From JAGQTE01 sp964648005 (GTDB lineage: Bacteria; Actinomycetota; Acidimicrobiia; Acidimicrobiales; Acidimicrobilacustridaceae): DNA of 5,988 nucleotides. The position numbers and the translations under genes are program-made. Positions within the stretch are counted from its first letter, which is position 1. Every line of letters begins with the position of its first letter. The notes under the pieces are model-generated. The model made no database searches. It worked only from the letters and a program-made list of their open reading frames with translations, and was not told the origin of the DNA. Location: NCBI GenBank assembly GCA_964648005.1, contig CAZYKR010000265.1, positions 1-5,988 on the forward strand, read 5' to 3'. Shown here piece after piece: positions 5,890 through 5,988 of the stretch.

Positions 5890-5988
5890 CGCAGCGCCTG
5901 GGCGATGTGCGGCGGGAGGCGATCCAGCTCCGGCGGCGGCATGTCTTCGACAGAGCGCGGCCGCAGCAGCGCCGCCTCGTCCTCGCCC
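5886..5988 (-). CDS. C-terminal end of an unidentified upstream gene (partial)
   Basis: A frame open from the window edge encodes 33 residues, ending SVEDMPPPELDRLPPHIAQALR, and stops at TGA 5886-5888, which overlaps the sulfatase ATG as ATGA. That overlap and the continuous coding-like composition support a real gene in the same operon. The tail is too short to assign to a family. Confidence 0.6.
   Translation of the reverse strand, partial: GEDEAALLRPRSVEDMPPPELDRLPPHIAQALR

Overview
The window is uniformly GC-rich, with strong G/C bias at third codon positions and long spurious open frames on both strands. This is typical of a high-GC bacterium, most likely an actinomycete-type organism. 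The sequence alone does not support a closer placement. There is no rRNA, tRNA, CRISPR array, transposase or integrase. No stretch over 300 bases lacks a gene.

Left part (1-1985, plus strand): the C-terminal 324 residues of a DUF2252-family protein, cut by the window edge, followed by a secreted lipoprotein predicted to be a six-bladed beta-propeller of the SMP-30/NHL type. Stop and start overlap (TGATG), so the two are almost certainly co-transcribed and translationally coupled.

Middle part (about 2063-4278, minus strand): three tandem paralogues of an unrecognised membrane protein, called here copies C, B and A in transcription order. Each has a short cytoplasmic N-terminus, three membrane segments and a predicted exoplasmic domain with four conserved cysteines. 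Copy C (3572-4252) is intact. Copy B (2825-3537) has a one-base deletion that separates its first membrane segment from the rest. Copy A (1691-2743) has no stop where its paralogues end, and its frame runs 295 bases into the convergent lipoprotein gene, antisense to it.

Right part (4330-5988, minus strand): a cytoplasmic sulfatase/alkaline-phosphatase-superfamily hydrolase with an intact C-x-P-x-R formylglycine signature, coupled by an ATGA overlap to the last 33 codons of an unidentified upstream gene. Gaps between the minus-strand genes are short (77, 34 and 81 bases), so upstream gene, sulfatase, C, B and A may form one operon facing the DUF2252-lipoprotein pair.

The most unusual element is the triplicated four-cysteine membrane family: conserved membrane half, divergent loop between Cys2 and Cys3, two of three copies apparently decaying or remodelled, and palindromes over the predicted start codons. 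Its function cannot be named from sequence, and a functional link to the sulfatase rests only on position and strand.
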